This document shows, in pieces, positions 39,458-47,323 of a stretch of 64,000 nucleotides of DNA (within the stretch, counting starts at the first letter, position 1; the number at the start of each line of letters is the position of its first letter). Source of the DNA: Nocardioides sp. Iso805N (GTDB lineage Bacteria; Actinomycetota; Actinomycetes; Propionibacteriales; Nocardioidaceae); contig NZ_KB822576.1 of NCBI RefSeq assembly GCF_000364605.1, forward strand, positions 62,001 through 126,000. Direction: 5' to 3'. The notes under the pieces are model-generated. The model made no database searches, was not told the DNA's origin, and saw only the letters and a program-made list of their open reading frames with translations. The position numbers and the translations under genes are program-made.

Positions 39458-40357
39458 TTACCAGCCGCGCTCGGCCAGCCGGTGCGGCTGCGGGATCTCC
39501 TCGACGTTGATGCCGACCATCGCCTCGCCCAGGCCACGGGAGACCTTCGCGACCACGTCGGGGTCGTCGAAGAAGGTCGTCGCCTTGACGATGGCCTCGG
39601 CGCGCTGGGCCGGGTTGCCCGACTTGAAGATGCCGGACCCGACGAAGACGCCCTCGGCGCCCAGCTGCATCATCATCGCCGCGTCGGCCGGGGTGGCGAT
39701 GCCTCCGGCGGTGAAGAGCACGACGGGCAGCTTGCCTGTGTTCGCGATCTCGGCCACCAGGTCGTAGGGGGCCTGGAGCTCCTTGGCGGCGACGTAGAGC
39801 TCGTCCTTCTCCAGGGTGCGGAGTCGGTTGATCTCGCGGCGCAGGGTGCGCATGTGGGTGACGGCGTTCGAGACGTCGCCGGTGCCGGCCTCGCCCTTGG
39901 ATCGGATCATCGCCGCGCCCTCGGTGATCCGGCGCAGTGCCTCGCCCAGGTTGGTGGCGCCGCACACGAAGGGAACGGTGAACTCCCACTTGTCGATGTG
40001 GTTCGCGTAGTCGGCCGGCGTGAGAACCTCCGACTCGTCGATGTAGTCGACGCCGAGCGACTGCAGCACCTGCGCCTCGGCGAAGTGGCCGATGCGCGCC
40101 TTGGCCATCACCGGGATCGAGACGGCCTCGATGATGCCGTCGATCATGTCGGGGTCGGACATCCGGGACACGCCGCCCTGGGCACGGATGTCGGCGGGCA
40201 CCCGCTCCAGCGCCATCACCGCGACGGCGCCCGCGTCCTCGGCGATCTTCGCCTGCTCGGGGGTGACCACATCCATGATCACGCCCCCCTTGAGCATCTC
40301 CGCCATGCCGCGCTTGACGGGAGTCGTACCAGTGGTGCCAGGGGTGCCTTCAGCCAT
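39458..40357 (-). CDS. pdxS: Pyridoxal 5'-phosphate synthase subunit PdxS
   Basis: 299 residues. (beta/alpha)8 synthase with [39 protein letters not shown], lysine in [14 protein letters not shown] and a second lysine near [16 protein letters not shown], then [16 protein letters not shown]. It makes PLP from ribose 5-phosphate, glyceraldehyde 3-phosphate and ammonia. The PLP product is also the cofactor of the MocR regulator at 1963-3426, but no direct link is implied. Confidence 0.98.
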   Translation of the reverse strand: MAEGTPGTTGTTPVKRGMAEMLKGGVIMDVVTPEQAKIAEDAGAVAVMALERVPADIRAQGGVSRMSDPDMIDGIIEAVSIPVMAKARIGHFAEAQVLQSLGVDYIDESEVLTPADYANHIDKWEFTVPFVCGATNLGEALRRITEGAAMIRSKGEAGTGDVSNAVTHMRTLRREINRLRTLEKDELYVAAKELQAPYDLVAEIANTGKLPVVLFTAGGIATPADAAMMMQLGAEGVFVGSGIFKSGNPAQRAEAIVKATTFFDDPDVVAKVSRGLGEAMVGINVEEIPQPHRLAERGW

Positions 40358-40371
40358 GCCCAGATCCTATG

Positions 40372-40992
40372 TCAGGGCTGCGGATTGCCCTCAGCCAGCG
40401 CCTGCTGACGGACGACCCAGATCCGCTGGCCCACCGTGATCGTGGAGGCGAACGCCAGCGCCCACAGCGTGATGTAGGTCAGCCAGGGCAGGCCCAGGAG
40501 CCCGTTGAGGCCCGTCATCACCAGGATCGAGACCAGCCGGTCCGAGCGCTCGGCGATGCCCACCTTGGCCTGGTAGCCCAGCGCCTCGGCACGCGAGCGG
40601 GCGTAGGAGGTGACCGAGCCCATCACCAGGCAGACCAGCGAGAGCCACAGATAGAGCCGGTTGTCGCCGGGACCGGCGTAGTAGAGCGCCAGGCCACCGA
40701 AGATCGCACCGTCCCCGATCCGGTCCAGGGTCGAGTCCAAGAAGGCGCCGAATTTGCTCGACGTACCGGCCGTCCGCGACATGTAGCCGTCGATCAGGTC
40801 GCTGAAGACGAAGCAGGTGATGAAGATGACGCCACCGAGCAGATGACCTGTCGGGAAGAACGCCAGCGCGCCGACGACGACGCCGAGCGTGCCGACAAGC
40901 GTGACAGCGTCGGCACTGATCCCGAGGCGGATGAACAGGTGGGCGATGGGCGCGAAGACCTTGGTCCAGAAGGCGCGGAATCGTTCGAGCAT
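40372..40992 (-). CDS. pgsA: CDP-alcohol phosphatidyltransferase (phosphatidylinositol-phosphate synthase type)
   Basis: 206 residues and about six membrane helices. The CDP-alcohol motif is present as DLIDGYMSR followed by GAFLDSTLDR, with all aspartates; Ala is replaced by Ser before the Arg. By position in the thrS-HIT-pgsA region it corresponds to PgsA1, which makes phosphatidylinositol phosphate from CDP-diacylglycerol. The acyltransferase and PimA genes that follow it in Mycobacterium are absent here; pdxS comes next. Confidence 0.88.
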   Translation of the reverse strand: MLERFRAFWTKVFAPIAHLFIRLGISADAVTLVGTLGVVVGALAFFPTGHLLGGVIFITCFVFSDLIDGYMSRTAGTSSKFGAFLDSTLDRIGDGAIFGGLALYYAGPGDNRLYLWLSLVCLVMGSVTSYARSRAEALGYQAKVGIAERSDRLVSILVMTGLNGLLGLPWLTYITLWALAFASTITVGQRIWVVRQQALAEGNPQP

Positions 40993-41024
40993 GGCGGCAG
41001 CAGGCTACCGGCCGGTCGCCAAGA

Positions 41025-42224
41025 TCAGCACGCCGCCACACACTGCGGGTCGTCCAGGACGGCTTCGAAGGCCAGTTCCGCGGCGCCGAACAGCGATGAG
41101 TCCTGGCCCAACATCGCCGGGAGTACGGCGACGTCCGCCCGCGGCGCGAGCAGCGCACGGCGACCGAGGACCTCCTCGACCAGAGGTGCGGCGCTCTCCC
41201 ACAGCTGCGCCAGGCTGCCACCGAGGACGATCACCTCGGGGTTGAAGACGTTGATCAGCGACCGCAGGCCGATCCCGGTCCACTCGGCGACCTGCTGGAT
41301 CGCCCGCTGGGCGCGCTCCTCGCCCTTGTCGGCCGCGGCGATCACCTCGGCCACGGCCTCCGGTCCCCCGCCGGGCTCACGCCCGGCCAGGGAGAGCAGC
41401 CGGTTCTCGCCGACCTTGAGCTCCCAGCAGCCGATCCCACCGCACCGGCACTCGGGTCCGCTGGCGTCGACCTGGAAGTGGCCGACCTCTCCGGCGTACC
41501 CGGTGGCACCCTCGAGGATGCGACCGTCGATCAGGAACCCGCCGCCGATGCCGACGCTGGCGGAGAGGTAGATGACGTGCTGCCGTTCGACGGCGGCGCC
41601 GCGCAGGTGCTCGGCCAGGACGCCCAGGTTGGCGTCGTTGCCGGCCCGTACGGGGCGGCCCAGCCGAGCGGACAACATCTGGGTGAACGGCTCGCCGTGC
41701 CAACCCAGGTTGGGGGCGAACTGCACCATCCCGTCATGCAACCGCACTGCACCCGGGATCGAGGCTGCAATGCCGAGGAATCGCTGCGGCGGGGTCGCCG
41801 CGAGCATGTCCTCAACCATCGCCGCGACCCGCTCGACGACGTGGCGCACGTCGTGCTCGCCGCGCTCGTGGGCGCGCACCCGACGATCCAGCACCGTGCC
41901 GCCGAGCCCGACCAGAGCGACCTGGACGCGCTCGACCCCGAGGTCGATGGCGACCACCGCGTTCTCAGGTCGAGGCATGACGAGGTGGGATGGTCGCCCG
42001 GTGCGGGCGCCGCCTGAAGCGGCGCCCGCAGCCGTGCGCTCGGCCACTAGGCCGAGGTCGATCAACGCGGCGGTGAGACCACCGATGGTGCTGCGGTTGA
42101 GCCCGAGCAGGCGGGTGAGCTCCGCCCGGGTCATCGGCCCCCGTGTGTGCACTGCGCGCAGCAGTGCCCGGAGGTTGGTCCGCCGCAGCTCCTCCGTGCC
42201 CGAGAGAGTCGCTGCCGCGACCAT
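41025..42224 (-). CDS. ROK-family transcriptional repressor of the sugar operon
   Basis: 399 residues. Residues 10-70 form a winged helix (RRTNLRALLRAVHTRGPMTRAELTRLLGLNRSTIGGLTAALIDLGLV). A linker of Ala/Gly follows, then the ROK sugar-kinase-like domain with AIDLGVERVQVALVG and the zinc motif HFQVDASGPECRCGGIGCWE. It is a XylR/NagC-type repressor whose inducer is probably the sugar moved by the adjacent transporter. It starts 7 bp after the permease stop, so it is cotranscribed and likely autoregulated. A perfect 12-bp hairpin (42002-42030) lies in its linker-coding DNA. Confidence 0.92.
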   Translation of the reverse strand: MVAAATLSGTEELRRTNLRALLRAVHTRGPMTRAELTRLLGLNRSTIGGLTAALIDLGLVAERTAAGAASGGARTGRPSHLVMPRPENAVVAIDLGVERVQVALVGLGGTVLDRRVRAHERGEHDVRHVVERVAAMVEDMLAATPPQRFLGIAASIPGAVRLHDGMVQFAPNLGWHGEPFTQMLSARLGRPVRAGNDANLGVLAEHLRGAAVERQHVIYLSASVGIGGGFLIDGRILEGATGYAGEVGHFQVDASGPECRCGGIGCWELKVGENRLLSLAGREPGGGPEAVAEVIAAADKGEERAQRAIQQVAEWTGIGLRSLINVFNPEVIVLGGSLAQLWESAAPLVEEVLGRRALLAPRADVAVLPAMLGQDSSLFGAAELAFEAVLDDPQCVAAC

Positions 42225-42231
42225 GGGTGGG

Positions 42232-43509
42232 TCAGACCCGCCCGGTTGCGTTGGTGCGGCGGCGGCTGATCGCGTCCACGCTGGCCGCGATGAGCAGCAC
42301 CGCGCCGGTCACGATCCAGACCGTGCCCTGGGTCTTGTTCAGCAGACCCATGCCGTTGTCGATGATCGCGACCACGGTGCCACCGATCAGTGCGTCGATG
42401 ATGCGACCCTTGCCACCGAAGAGGCTGGTGCCACCGATGACAGCCGCGCCGACCGCGTAGAGCAGCGTGGTGTTACCACCGGTCTGCGGGCCCACCGAGT
42501 TGGTACGCGAGGCCAGCATGATGCCCGCGATCGCCGCGACCACCGAGGAGACCACGAAGCACGACAGCTTGATCCGGGCCACGTTGATGCCCGCACGACG
42601 AGCGGCCTCGGCGTTGCCGCCCACCGCGTACACGTGCCGACCCCAGGTGGTGCGGCCCAGCGCGAAGGTCAGCAGCAGCAGCAGACCGATCATGATGACC
42701 AGCGAGACCGGCAGACCCTTGATCGACTTGACGTCGGGGTGCGGACCACGCTCCTGGGAGAGGTAGAACGTCACCGCGAGCACGATCACGGTCAGCACAC
42801 CTGCCTTGAGCACCCACTGCAGCGAGGACTGCGCGGTCAGACCGTTCTTGCGGCGACGCTGGTTGGTCAGGAACGACCCACCCACGTAGACCACCACGAT
42901 CGCGATCGCCAGCACCCAGCCCAGCCAGACCGGCAGGTTGCCGTTGTTGAGCTTGATGATGAAGTCGTTCTGCAGCGGGATGGTGCCACCGGCACCGGTC
43001 ATCTTGAGCAGCACGCCCTGCCAGGCCAAGAACGTGGCCAGCGTGACCACGAACGAGGGGATCCCCAGCCGGGAGACCAGCACGCCGATGAACAGACCGA
43101 TCACCAGACCGGTCACCAGCGCAGCCAAGATCGCGGGGATCAGCGGCCAGTTGTGGTTGGTCATGGCCAGACCCAGCGAGCCCGCGCAGACACCACCGGT
43201 GTAACCGGCGCTCAGGTCGATCTCACCGAGCAGTAGCACGAAGACCAGGCCCATCGCCAGCACCGTGACACCGGCCGACTGACCGATCAGGTTGCCGATG
43301 TTGAACGCCTTGGGGAACGTGTCGGGCCGCAGCACGGTGAACACGATCACCAGCGCGATCAGACCCAGGATCGCCGGCAGCGAGCCGACGTCGCCACCGC
43401 GCAGCCGGGTGATGTAGGCCGAGAAGATGCCGCCGATCGTGGTCGGCGACTCGTCGTCGGGATGCCAGTTCTCGTTCGGCGTGGTCGGCGGAGTAGTAGT
43501 GGTGCTCAT
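42232..43509 (-). CDS. Sugar ABC transporter permease (XylH/RbsC-like)
   Basis: 425 residues from ATG 43509; a second in-frame start at 43539 would add 10 residues. About ten membrane helices. The family motif ALGRTTWGRHVYAVGGNAEAARRAGINVARIKLSCF marks the cytoplasmic loop that meets the ATPase, and LYAVGAAVIGGTSLFGGKG is the conserved last pair of helices. The long loop around EERGPHPD-like sequence in the middle is usual for XylH-type proteins. The start codon lies in a stem-loop (43507-43540). Confidence 0.93.
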   Translation of the reverse strand: MSTTTTPPTTPNENWHPDDESPTTIGGIFSAYITRLRGGDVGSLPAILGLIALVIVFTVLRPDTFPKAFNIGNLIGQSAGVTVLAMGLVFVLLLGEIDLSAGYTGGVCAGSLGLAMTNHNWPLIPAILAALVTGLVIGLFIGVLVSRLGIPSFVVTLATFLAWQGVLLKMTGAGGTIPLQNDFIIKLNNGNLPVWLGWVLAIAIVVVYVGGSFLTNQRRRKNGLTAQSSLQWVLKAGVLTVIVLAVTFYLSQERGPHPDVKSIKGLPVSLVIMIGLLLLLTFALGRTTWGRHVYAVGGNAEAARRAGINVARIKLSCFVVSSVVAAIAGIMLASRTNSVGPQTGGNTTLLYAVGAAVIGGTSLFGGKGRIIDALIGGTVVAIIDNGMGLLNKTQGTVWIVTGAVLLIAASVDAISRRRTNATGRV

Positions 43510-43540
43510 GCGCGTCCTCGCTTCGCTGCGGGCGCGCATG
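43507..43540 (-). promoter_or_regulatory. Stem-loop enclosing the permease start codon
   Basis: CATGCGCG (43507-43514) pairs perfectly with CGCGCATG (43533-43540). On the mRNA the ATG is in the 3' arm and GAGGA, the likely ribosome binding site, is in the loop. The rest of the 76-bp gap carries CGCTCGCTTCGCTCGCTC, two 9-bp direct copies. Confidence 0.55.
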
Positions 43541-43585
43541 AGGCAGATCGCGCGCTGTGTTCCATGATTCGCTCGCTTCGCTCGC

Positions 43586-44386
43586 TCATGCTGCGCCGCC
43601 CTTCTTGACCGGGAGCTGTCCGGTGGTGATCGCCTGGACGATCTGCTCGCGGTTGTAGTCCTTGATCTCCACCTGCCCGACCATCTGACCCAGATAGAGG
43701 ATCGCGACGTCGTCGGCCACTTCGAACACGTCGTTGAGGTTGTGGCTGATCAGCACCACACCCAGACCGCGGTCGGCCAGACGACGCACCAGCTTGAGGA
43801 CCTGCTCGGTCTGGGCCACACCCAGCGCGGCGGTCGGCTCGTCGAGGATCACGATCTTGGAGTTCCACAGCACCGAGCGGGCGATCGCAACCGTCTGGCG
43901 CTGACCGCCGGACAGGGACGCCACGTGCGTGCGGACCGACTTCAGGGTGCGGACCGAGAGACCGTCGAGGGTCTCCCGGGCACGCTGCTCCATGGTGTCC
44001 TCATCGATGAGCCCACCCTTGGTGAGCTCGCGACCGAGGAACATGTTGTGGACGACGTCGAGGTTGTCGCACAGGGCCAGGTCCTGGTAGACGATCTCGA
44101 TGCCGAGGTTGTTGGCGTCCTTGGGACCGTGCACCTTCACCGGCGCACCATCGATGAGGTAGTCGCCCTCGTCGAAGGGGTGGATACCGGCGATGCCCTT
44201 GATCAGGGTGCTCTTGCCGGCACCGTTGTCGCCGACCAGCGCGGTCACGCGGCCAGGACGGACGTCGAGGTCGACGCCACGCAGCACGTGTACGGCGCCG
44301 AAGCTCTTCTGGATGCCGCGCAGTGAGAGCAGCGGCTGAGTGGTCGGCCCGGTGGGGCCGGTGCGCTCGGGCGTTTCGACGCTCAC
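43586..44386 (-). CDS. Sugar ABC transporter ATP-binding protein, single domain
   Basis: 266 residues with one ABC domain: Walker A GDNGAGKST, Q-loop YQDLALCDNLDV, signature SLSGGQRQTVAIARSV, Walker B IVILDEPTAALG and switch His in LISHNLNDV. Sugar importers such as XylG or RbsA usually have two fused ABC domains of about 500 residues, so this one should act as a homodimer, as in FrcA-type systems. RBS AAGGAG precedes the ATG. Confidence 0.93.
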   Translation of the reverse strand: MSVETPERTGPTGPTTQPLLSLRGIQKSFGAVHVLRGVDLDVRPGRVTALVGDNGAGKSTLIKGIAGIHPFDEGDYLIDGAPVKVHGPKDANNLGIEIVYQDLALCDNLDVVHNMFLGRELTKGGLIDEDTMEQRARETLDGLSVRTLKSVRTHVASLSGGQRQTVAIARSVLWNSKIVILDEPTAALGVAQTEQVLKLVRRLADRGLGVVLISHNLNDVFEVADDVAILYLGQMVGQVEIKDYNREQIVQAITTGQLPVKKGGAA

Positions 44387-44419
44387 GAGATCTCCTTGCT
44401 TGGGGTGCGCTGAGGTACC

Positions 44420-44527
44420 GGGACGTTCCGCACACCCCGGGCGGGTCGATGAACCGACCGCCCGGGGTGCGACGTGGAACGTCCCTGACCCTCAGGTCGG
44501 CACGGAAAGCCCGTACCGACCTGAGGG
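44420..44527 (-). promoter_or_regulatory. Two large stem-loops between the sugar-binding gene and the ATPase gene
   Basis: Distal: GGGACGTTCC (44420-44429) pairs with 44476-44485, enclosing an 11-bp inner stem (44434-44444 with 44458-44468). Proximal: 12 perfect pairs, 44489-44500 with 44516-44527, extended by 4 more after one mismatch. The proximal one begins 10 bases after the binding-protein stop. Confidence 0.8.
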
Positions 44528-44537
44528 CCGCGGGTTG

Positions 44538-45671
44538 TTACTTGACGCCGTACTTGGTGCAGAGCTTGGCGACGTCGCCGGTGCAGATCTGCGAGGCGTC
44601 GGCCTGGCCGTCAGCGACGACCTGCTTGACCGTGTTCTGGGTGATCCAGACCGGGGTGGCCAGGACCGAGGGAACGGCCTTGTTCAGCGTGGTGTCCTGC
44701 ACCGTGCCGGTCGCCAGGGCGGCGGCACCGCTCGTGTCACCCTTGATCAGGGCGATGGCGAGCTTCGAGGCCGCGTCGGCCTCGAGCGAGGTGTTCTTGT
44801 ACACCGTGCCGGCCTGGTAGCCGCGCAGGATGTTCTGCAGACCCTCGGTAGAGGCGTCCTGACCGGTGGTCAGGATCTTGCCCGCGACGCCGTCAGCCTT
44901 CAGACGAGCGATCACACCACCGGACATGGTGTCGTTGGCGACGACCGCACCGTCGATGTTGCCCTTGTTCTGGGTGTACATCTGGTCGAAGACCTGACCG
45001 GCCTTCGTCGCGTCCCAGTTACCGGACTGGTCCGCAACGATCTTGTACTGCGGGTTGGCCTTGAGGACGCCCTGGTAGCCCTGCTTGAACAGCGCCGCGT
45101 TGTTGTCGGTCGTGGCACCGTCGACCATGACCACGTTGCCCGACTTCTTGCCCTGCTTGACCATGGCGTCGACGAGGCCCTGGCCCATCAGCTTGCCGAC
45201 CTGGACGTTGTCGAAGGAGACGTAGTAGGACGCTCCGCCACCCAGGGTCAGACGGTCGTAGTCGATCGTCTTGACACCGGCGTCAGCAGCCTTCTTGAGG
45301 CAGGCCGAGCCCGAGTCCGAGTCGAGGTTGGTGATCAGGAGGACCTTGACGCCCTCGCCGATCATGCTGTCGCACAGCTGGCCGAACTTGGCCGTGTCGC
45401 CCTGTGCGTTCTGGATGTCCGACTTCAGACCTGCGGCGTCGAACGCCTTCTTCAGGTTCGGACGGTCCTGGCTCTCCCAGCGCGGGGACGTCGTCGCGTC
45501 GGGCAGGATCACGCCGACGGCTGCCTTGCCCGAGCCGCCGGCTGCGCTGCTGTTGCTGCCGGAGTTGCCGGCGCTGTTGTTATCACTGCTGCCACAGGCG
45601 GCCAGCGCACCGAACGCCAGCACCCCCGTCGCGACGAGCGCACCCATCCGGGTTGCCTTGCTCGTGTTCAT
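44538..45671 (-). CDS. Sugar-binding lipoprotein of the ABC importer
   Basis: 377 residues from ATG 45671, with GGAGG 9 bases upstream. Signal peptide with lipobox LAAC (GALVATGVLAFGALAACGSS), then a Ser/Asn/Gly linker and a periplasmic-binding-protein type I (Peripla_BP_4) domain: VGVILPDATTSPRWESQDRPNLKKAFDAAGLK, VDGATTDNNAALFKQGY, IDGAVVANDTMSGGVIARLK, TTGQDASTEGLQNI. This pattern is XylF/RbsB-like; the sugar (xylose or another pentose/hexose) is not certain. First gene of the operon with ATPase, permease and ROK regulator. Confidence 0.93.
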   Translation of the reverse strand: MNTSKATRMGALVATGVLAFGALAACGSSDNNSAGNSGSNSSAAGGSGKAAVGVILPDATTSPRWESQDRPNLKKAFDAAGLKSDIQNAQGDTAKFGQLCDSMIGEGVKVLLITNLDSDSGSACLKKAADAGVKTIDYDRLTLGGGASYYVSFDNVQVGKLMGQGLVDAMVKQGKKSGNVVMVDGATTDNNAALFKQGYQGVLKANPQYKIVADQSGNWDATKAGQVFDQMYTQNKGNIDGAVVANDTMSGGVIARLKADGVAGKILTTGQDASTEGLQNILRGYQAGTVYKNTSLEADAASKLAIALIKGDTSGAAALATGTVQDTTLNKAVPSVLATPVWITQNTVKQVVADGQADASQICTGDVAKLCTKYGVK

Positions 45672-45722
45672 CCCTCGACCTCCGTTGCTCGAGAACAATG
45701 ACGTGACTACCGTCACTTTGAT

Positions 45723-45793
45723 TGTTGCCGTCGGCAACATACTCATCGGGCGAGGTGGTTGACAAGCGAAGTTCAACGCTTGTGGGACAAGCG
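45723..45793 (-). promoter_or_regulatory. Promoter and operators of the sugar ABC operon
   Basis: On the minus strand -35 TTGTCA (45765-45760), an 18-bp spacer and -10 TATGTT (45741-45736). The 17-bp perfect palindrome TGTTGCCGTCGGCAACA (45723-45739) covers the -10 and start site. Three half-sites ACAAGCG (45762-45768, 45777-45783 inverted, 45787-45793) cover and extend upstream of the -35. Another small palindrome, GTGAC-N4-GTCAC, is at 45703-45716. Confidence 0.7.
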
Positions 45794-45896
45794 TGACCTA
45801 CCCGTGATCTAAGAGCGGCCACGAACGGGGCGCCGCGGCGGCGGACTAGACCACGCGGGCATGCGTCCGGGAGGAGCGCGCAGGGCGTTCCTCGGC

Positions 45897-46463
45897 TCAG
45901 CCCCAGGCGCCCGCGAGCATCTCCCGGGTGTCACCGAGCAACTCGGGGAGGGTCTTGGTCCGGCCGATGATCGGCATGAAGTTCTGGTCGCCGACCCAGC
46001 GCGGGACGACATGCTGGTGCAGGTGGGCGGCGATGCCCGCTCCCCCGGCGACGCCCTGGTTCATCCCGATGTTGAAGCCGGCAGGGTTGGAGACGCGCTT
46101 CAGGGTCTCGACAGCCGCCTTCGTCAGGGCTGCGATCTCGGCGGCCTCCTCGACGGTGGTCTCGGTGTAGTTGGCGATGTGCCGGTAAGGGCAGACCATC
46201 ACGTGGCCAGGCGCGTAGGGATAGAGGTTGAGCACCACGAAGGAGAGCGCACCACGGTGGACGATCAGGCCAGCCTCATCGCTCATCGCCGGGATCCGGC
46301 AGAACGGGCACTGCGCCGCCGAGGGGTCCTCCGGCTTGTTCTCGCCACGGATGTAGGCCATCCGGTACGGCGTCCAGAGCCGCTCGAGGGTGTCGGGCTG
46401 CCCGATCCCATCCTGGTGGACAGCGGTGTACGGCGCCTCGTCGATCGTCTGCTCCCGGGTCAC
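45897..46463 (-). CDS. HIT-family nucleotide hydrolase/phosphorylase
   Basis: 188 residues from GTG 46463, overlapping the TetR stop (GTGA). Histidine-triad motif HLHQHVVPRW, zinc-type CPFC near residue 52 and the long N-terminal segment YRMAYIRGENKPEDPSAAQCPFCRI of the actinobacterial HIT proteins next to pgsA and thrS (Ap4A phosphorylase-like). It should cleave dinucleoside polyphosphates or related adenylates. Normally pgsA follows directly; here the sugar operon lies between. Confidence 0.93.
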   Translation of the reverse strand: MTREQTIDEAPYTAVHQDGIGQPDTLERLWTPYRMAYIRGENKPEDPSAAQCPFCRIPAMSDEAGLIVHRGALSFVVLNLYPYAPGHVMVCPYRHIANYTETTVEEAAEIAALTKAAVETLKRVSNPAGFNIGMNQGVAGGAGIAAHLHQHVVPRWVGDQNFMPIIGRTKTLPELLGDTREMLAGAWG

Positions 46464-47299
46464 GGAGCGACTGTATCCGCCGCCCCGGGGAGACCGGACG
46501 TGGCTTCGAGCAGCTCGGCCACGGTGAGCTCGGGGTCCAGCGTCACCCCGGCGGCTCGGGCGTGGCCGTCGAGCACGAACCACACGGACTGGCTCACGGT
46601 CGTCTGCAGCCGCTCGGCACTCAGCGCCCGCTGCGGCCGGTTGAGCCAGCGGCGTACGGAACCGAAGACGGCGCCAACCAGCCCGTGCATCAACGGATCG
46701 AGCTCGGCCTCGTCGAAGTCCAGCTTCCCGCCGAAGGCCGCTATCGCGAAGGAGATGATCCCGCCGATCTCGGTGGCGATCTCGTCCAGAGCCTGTTCCA
46801 GCGCGCCGCTGCCGTAGTCGTGGTCGACCACGTGGTGCAGCGCCGGATGGCTGACCGCCCAGCTGATGTAGGTGCCAACGATCCGGTCGATGATCTGGGG
46901 CACCGTCCCGTCGAGCGTGACGGCGGGCAGCAGTCGCTCCCACAGCTGGGCGACGATGGCCTGCTGGATCGCCAGGTCGAGATCGGCCCGATCCTTGAAG
47001 TAGCGATACACGACGGTCCGGTTCACGCCCGCTCGCTCGGCGATCTGCTGGACGTGGAGCTCGGCCCCCGGCTCCCGCGCGCCGATCACCGCGACCGCTG
47101 CCTCGATGATCTGCTGGCGGCGCTCCTCGTTGTGCCGCGCCCAGCGCGCCTGGCGGCCATCGGGCTTGCCGGACTTCTTCGCCGGCGTCGTGACGGTGTC
47201 CAGGGTCGCGTCGTTCAGGGTCGCGTCGTCCAGGGTCGCGTCGTCCAGGGTCGCGTCGTCCGCGTCGGCGTGACCGCTGTCAGCTCCACCCGAGGTCAT
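46460..47299 (-). CDS. TetR-family regulator with a repeat-encoded acidic N-terminus
   Basis: 279 residues from ATG 47299, with GGTGAG as ribosome binding site; a GTG three codons earlier (47308) is possible. TetR helix-turn-helix at about 55-110 (RRQQIIEAAVAVIGAREPGAELHVQQIAERAGVNRTVVYRYFKDRADL). The C-terminal ligand domain resembles TetR proteins of the fatty-acid or oxygenase type. Before the HTH is a tail of DATLD/DATLN pentapeptides, encoded by four 15-bp repeats. It lies 15-25 bp after the reductase gene and is probably in the AurF-FprB-TetR-HIT operon. Confidence 0.88.
   Translation of the reverse strand: MTSGGADSGHADADDATLDDATLDDATLNDATLDTVTTPAKKSGKPDGRQARWARHNEERRQQIIEAAVAVIGAREPGAELHVQQIAERAGVNRTVVYRYFKDRADLDLAIQQAIVAQLWERLLPAVTLDGTVPQIIDRIVGTYISWAVSHPALHHVVDHDYGSGALEQALDEIATEIGGIISFAIAAFGGKLDFDEAELDPLMHGLVGAVFGSVRRWLNRPQRALSAERLQTTVSQSVWFVLDGHARAAGVTLDPELTVAELLEATSGLPGAADTVAP
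47201..47260. repeat. Four tandem 15-bp repeats in the TetR gene
   Basis: Four copies of CAGGGTCGCGTCGTC, the first differing by one base. Copy-number change would keep the frame and add or remove a DATLD pentapeptide. Confidence 0.9.
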
Positions 47300-47323
47300 G
47301 AGGCTCACCGTATCGTCAGACTC

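Noticed and set aside
46464..46943. Extension of the HIT gene by 160 codons
   Set aside because: It overlaps the TetR gene in another frame and is Arg-rich noise; GTG 46463 overlaps the TetR stop in the usual coupled manner.
47201..47260. CRISPR-like repeats
   Set aside because: The units are 15 bp without spacers and lie in a coding frame; this is a tandem repeat.
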